Source of the DNA: Pseudomonas sp. ADAK13
GTDB taxonomy: Bacteria; Pseudomonadota; Gammaproteobacteria; Pseudomonadales; Pseudomonadaceae
Direction of reading: 5' to 3'
DNA: 64,000 nucleotides
NCBI RefSeq assembly: GCF_012935715.1
Contig: NZ_CP052860.1
Span: 1,860,001-1,924,000, forward strand
The position numbers were made by a program, and so were the translations under genes. Shown here piece after piece: positions 62,111 through 64,000 of this stretch (position 1 is its first letter; each line of letters begins with the position of its first letter). The notes beneath the pieces were generated by a model, which did not search any database, had not been told where the DNA came from, and worked only from the letters and a program-made list of their open reading frames with translations.

Positions 62111-63439
62111 ATGCCACGTCTAGCGATCCCCCTCAGCGACCTGCAATGCCGCACGGCCAAAACCCGCGAGCGCGCCTACAAACTGTTCGACGGTGGCGGC
62201 ATGTACCTTTTCGTCAAACCCAATGGCGTGAAGACCTGGCGCTTGAAGTACACCAAGCCCAACGGCAAGGAAGGTACGCTCATCATCGGCAATTACCCCA
62301 TAGTTACCCTTTCCGTCGCACGACGTAAGCGAGACGAAGCCAAGGCGTTGCTGCTCGACAATCTCGACCCAATGGAAGAAAAGAAGAAGGCCAAGATCGT
62401 AGCCCAGCGGGCGGCACTGCTTTTCGAAACCGTCGCCCTAGAATGGCACGCTGATATGTCCCGCCGCTGGACCGAAGGACACGCGAAAACCGTAATGAGC
62501 CGACTCCGCACCCACGTCCTCCCGCTAATCGGCCAACGACCCATCGCTGAACTCGATACCCACGACCTACTAGAGATCACCCAGCGCATCAAGGAACGCG
62601 GCACCATGGATGTGGCGTTAAGGGTACAGAACTACTTATCCACGATCATGCGCGGGGCCAAAAGGGCTCGGCAGATCACCATGAATCCGGCACTGGATCT
62701 GGCAGGCTCGATTCACGCGCCGCGCACAGTCCATCGCCCCGCCCTATCCCTCAACCGCCTACCCGAACTGCTACAACGCATCGACAACTACAACGGTCGC
62801 GAGCTGACGCGCCTTGCCGTCCTGCTCACGCTGCATGTGTTCGTCCGCTCCAGCGAACTGCGCTTCGCGCGATGGAGTGAGTTCGACCTCCAACGCGCCA
62901 TGTGGGAAATCCCCGATACCCGCGCGTCGATTGAAGGGGTACGCAACTCCACACGCGGGACCAAGATGAACGGCGACATACAAATGGTTCCGCTCTCACC
63001 GCAGGTCATCGAAATACTGGAGCGCCTGCGCGGCCTCAGTCGTTTTTCAGAGTTAGTGCTACCGGGCGACCACAAGTACTGGAAGCCCATGTCCGAGAAC
63101 ACGGTGAACACCATGCTCCGCAACGTCGGCTATGACACCAGCAAGGACGTGTGCGGCCACGGCTTCAGGACCATGGCCTGTAGCGCCCTGCTGGAGTCTG
63201 GGTTATGGACCGACGCAGCCATCGAAAGACAAATGAGCCACAAGGAACGCAACCGCGTGCGCGCCGCATATATCCACAAAGCTGAATTTCTGGAGCAGCG
63301 CAGGCTGATCATGGCGTGGTGGAGTAACTACATCGACGCCAACCGCCATGGGCATGTGACACCCCACGAATTCGCTCACCCAGTCGGCGACAACATCACG
63401 GCCCTACAAAATAGCCGTGGCGCATCCAAACGTGGGTAA
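62111..63439 (+). CDS. P4-type tyrosine integrase
   Basis: A 442-residue site-specific recombinase. N-terminal DUF4102 arm-binding domain (LSDLQCRTAKTRERAYKLFD, GGGMYLFVKPNG), core-binding SAM-like domain (about 95-190), and catalytic domain with Arg in FVRSSELRFARW, His-x-x-Arg in GHGFRTMA, His in QMSHKERNRV and the nucleophile Tyr in RAAYIHKAEF. All five catalytic positions are present, so the enzyme is probably active. The ATG at 62111 is used; the open frame from 61973 lies between tRNA and gene and is not conserved. It marks the start of an integrated island. Confidence 0.95.
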   Translation: MPRLAIPLSDLQCRTAKTRERAYKLFDGGGMYLFVKPNGVKTWRLKYTKPNGKEGTLIIGNYPIVTLSVARRKRDEAKALLLDNLDPMEEKKKAKIVAQRAALLFETVALEWHADMSRRWTEGHAKTVMSRLRTHVLPLIGQRPIAELDTHDLLEITQRIKERGTMDVALRVQNYLSTIMRGAKRARQITMNPALDLAGSIHAPRTVHRPALSLNRLPELLQRIDNYNGRELTRLAVLLTLHVFVRSSELRFARWSEFDLQRAMWEIPDTRASIEGVRNSTRGTKMNGDIQMVPLSPQVIEILERLRGLSRFSELVLPGDHKYWKPMSENTVNTMLRNVGYDTSKDVCGHGFRTMACSALLESGLWTDAAIERQMSHKERNRVRAAYIHKAEFLEQRRLIMAWWSNYIDANRHGHVTPHEFAHPVGDNITALQNSRGASKRG

Positions 63440-63474
63440 GCCTGTGATATCACCGTTGTCCGCCCTTCCTCGCG

Positions 63475-63519
63475 GGTCCATCCAAGCGGGGCTGCAAAGC
63501 CGCCCTGCTTGGATGGACC
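63475..63519. repeat. Long inverted repeat after the integrase
   Basis: GGTCCATCCAAGC and GCTTGGATGGACC, perfect 13-bp arms, with GGGGC/GCC pairs continuing the stem inward. No T-run follows, so it is a structural element or a weak terminator. Confidence 0.75.
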
Positions 63520-63553
63520 TCATTTAAAAAATCTAAAGCCCACGCAAACTGTC

Positions 63554-63643
63554 TGTGGAAAACTACTGATTTCCACCGGTGGATAATTCCATCCACAGCC
63601 GCGGGACTCCCGATAATTCGAGCCTTGACCCAAATTATCCACA
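63554..63643. other. Cluster of DnaA-box-like sequences
   Basis: TTATCCACA (63635-63643, perfect), TGTGGAAAA (63554-63562, inverse of TTTTCCACA), GGTGGATAA (63578-63586, one change) and CCATCCACA (63589-63597, two changes) within 90 bp. Such clustering is usual at replication origins or DnaA-controlled promoters. Confidence 0.5.
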
Positions 63644-63882
63644 GGCGTAGAAAAGATCGGGCAAAGCGCTGTCGTTGACAGCAACCCAGGTAGCCAGAAC
63701 CTTTAAGGCTACGCCACACCGTGGTGGTTCTCCCAAAGTGCGATTAGCGTCCGGCGGCTCGCACAGTCACTCACCGAGTGATGGATGCCTACTTCAGATC
63801 ATTGCCATTGCGGCAAATACATCCCCCCTACCCAGCTGCCCTGCAGCAACCTATCCGCTTGGCCATTTCACTGCGTCAACCT

Positions 63883-63917
63883 GCGTCCGTCTCTTTCTTC
63901 TGGAAAGAGACGGACGC
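63883..63917. repeat. Perfect 15-bp hairpin
   Basis: GCGTCCGTCTCTTTC, loop TTCTG, GAAAGAGACGGACGC. No T-run, no gene beside it within the window; may be an island regulatory or termination structure. Confidence 0.7.
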
Positions 63918-64000
63918 TCCAACCGCTGCTGCAGCCCAACTCGTACAAGGCTTTGCGGCATTCCCCCTCGTGACAATCGGCGTGACAAACACCGAAGTCA

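Larger units (their letters stand above)
63440..64000. other. Start of island cargo, no gene recognised
   Basis: 561 bp to the window edge. Contains a 45-nt inverted repeat at 63475, a cluster of DnaA-box-like sequences at 63554-63643 and a 35-nt perfect hairpin at 63883. The short open frames here (63450-63719 minus, 63785-63973 plus) have poor coding character. Confidence 0.6.

Noticed and set aside
63450..63719. 89-residue minus-strand frame after the integrase
   Set aside because: Runs through the 45-nt inverted repeat and the DnaA-box cluster; composition not gene-like.

Overview
The window is GC-rich Pseudomonas DNA. Gene content and order (typA, thiI, glnA, ntrBC, secB, grxC, gpmI, envC, ctpA, the hisBHAF cluster, asmA-mutY-yggX), numerous REP/REPIN repeats of the GTGGGAG...GGGCTTGCC type, and a complete wssA-J acetylated-cellulose locus point to the Pseudomonas fluorescens group, close to the SBW25 type. 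This assignment rests on recognising families and gene order; no search was run.

Layout. 1-4.6 kb: the 5' end of glgP, a YkgJ-family cysteine protein, the GTPase gene typA and the tRNA thiolase/thiamine gene thiI. 4.7-10 kb: a nitrogen block, with glnA behind a sigma-54/NtrC-type control region, a periplasmic chorismate mutase, and ntrB-ntrC behind a second sigma-54-like promoter. 10.2-10.5 kb: an array of four covarying stem-loops separated by further hairpins. 10.5-19 kb: housekeeping genes (trmL, secB, grxC, a YibN-type rhodanese, gpmI, envC, ctpA, yibQ) with an orphan phage-type nuclease-domain fragment between gpmI and envC. 19-24.2 kb: a Vps62-domain protein, a periplasmic binding protein overlapping it tail to tail, and hisB-hisH-DUF2164-hisA-hisF. 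24.4-30.1 kb: an OFA-family transporter, asmA-mutY-yggX and tRNA-Phe. 30.2-40 kb: a more variable stretch with an ArnT-like glycosyltransferase, an ACR3-like transporter, a three-gene KaiC-like ATPase/histidine kinase operon, a hydrolase and a GabP-type permease with a sigma-54-like promoter. 40-44.4 kb: a basic-amino-acid ABC transporter operon and a methyltransferase.

44.6-60.2 kb (minus strand): wssA to wssJ. WssA, B, C, D and E form the cellulose synthase and export machine (BcsQ, A, B, Z, C); WssF, G, H and I form the acetylation module (SGNH, AlgF-like, AlgI-like MBOAT, AlgX/J-like); WssJ is a second BcsQ/MinD-like protein. The DNA upstream of wssJ is a diverged copy of the wssA control region: same sigma-70 promoter with a 17-bp spacer, same leader hairpin position, same FleQ-like box. 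wssJ therefore looks like a duplicated wssA that brought its promoter along, rather than simply the last gene of the operon.

60.8-64 kb: a DUF2790 protein, a small lipoprotein, then tRNA-Thr(UGU) with a P4-type integrase immediately downstream. This marks the left end of an integrated element that runs off the window. The element's first 560 bp after the integrase carry a cluster of DnaA-box-like sequences and two strong hairpins.

The features most likely to be undescribed are the stem-loop array at 10.24-10.53 kb and the duplicated c-di-GMP-type control region of wssA and wssJ.
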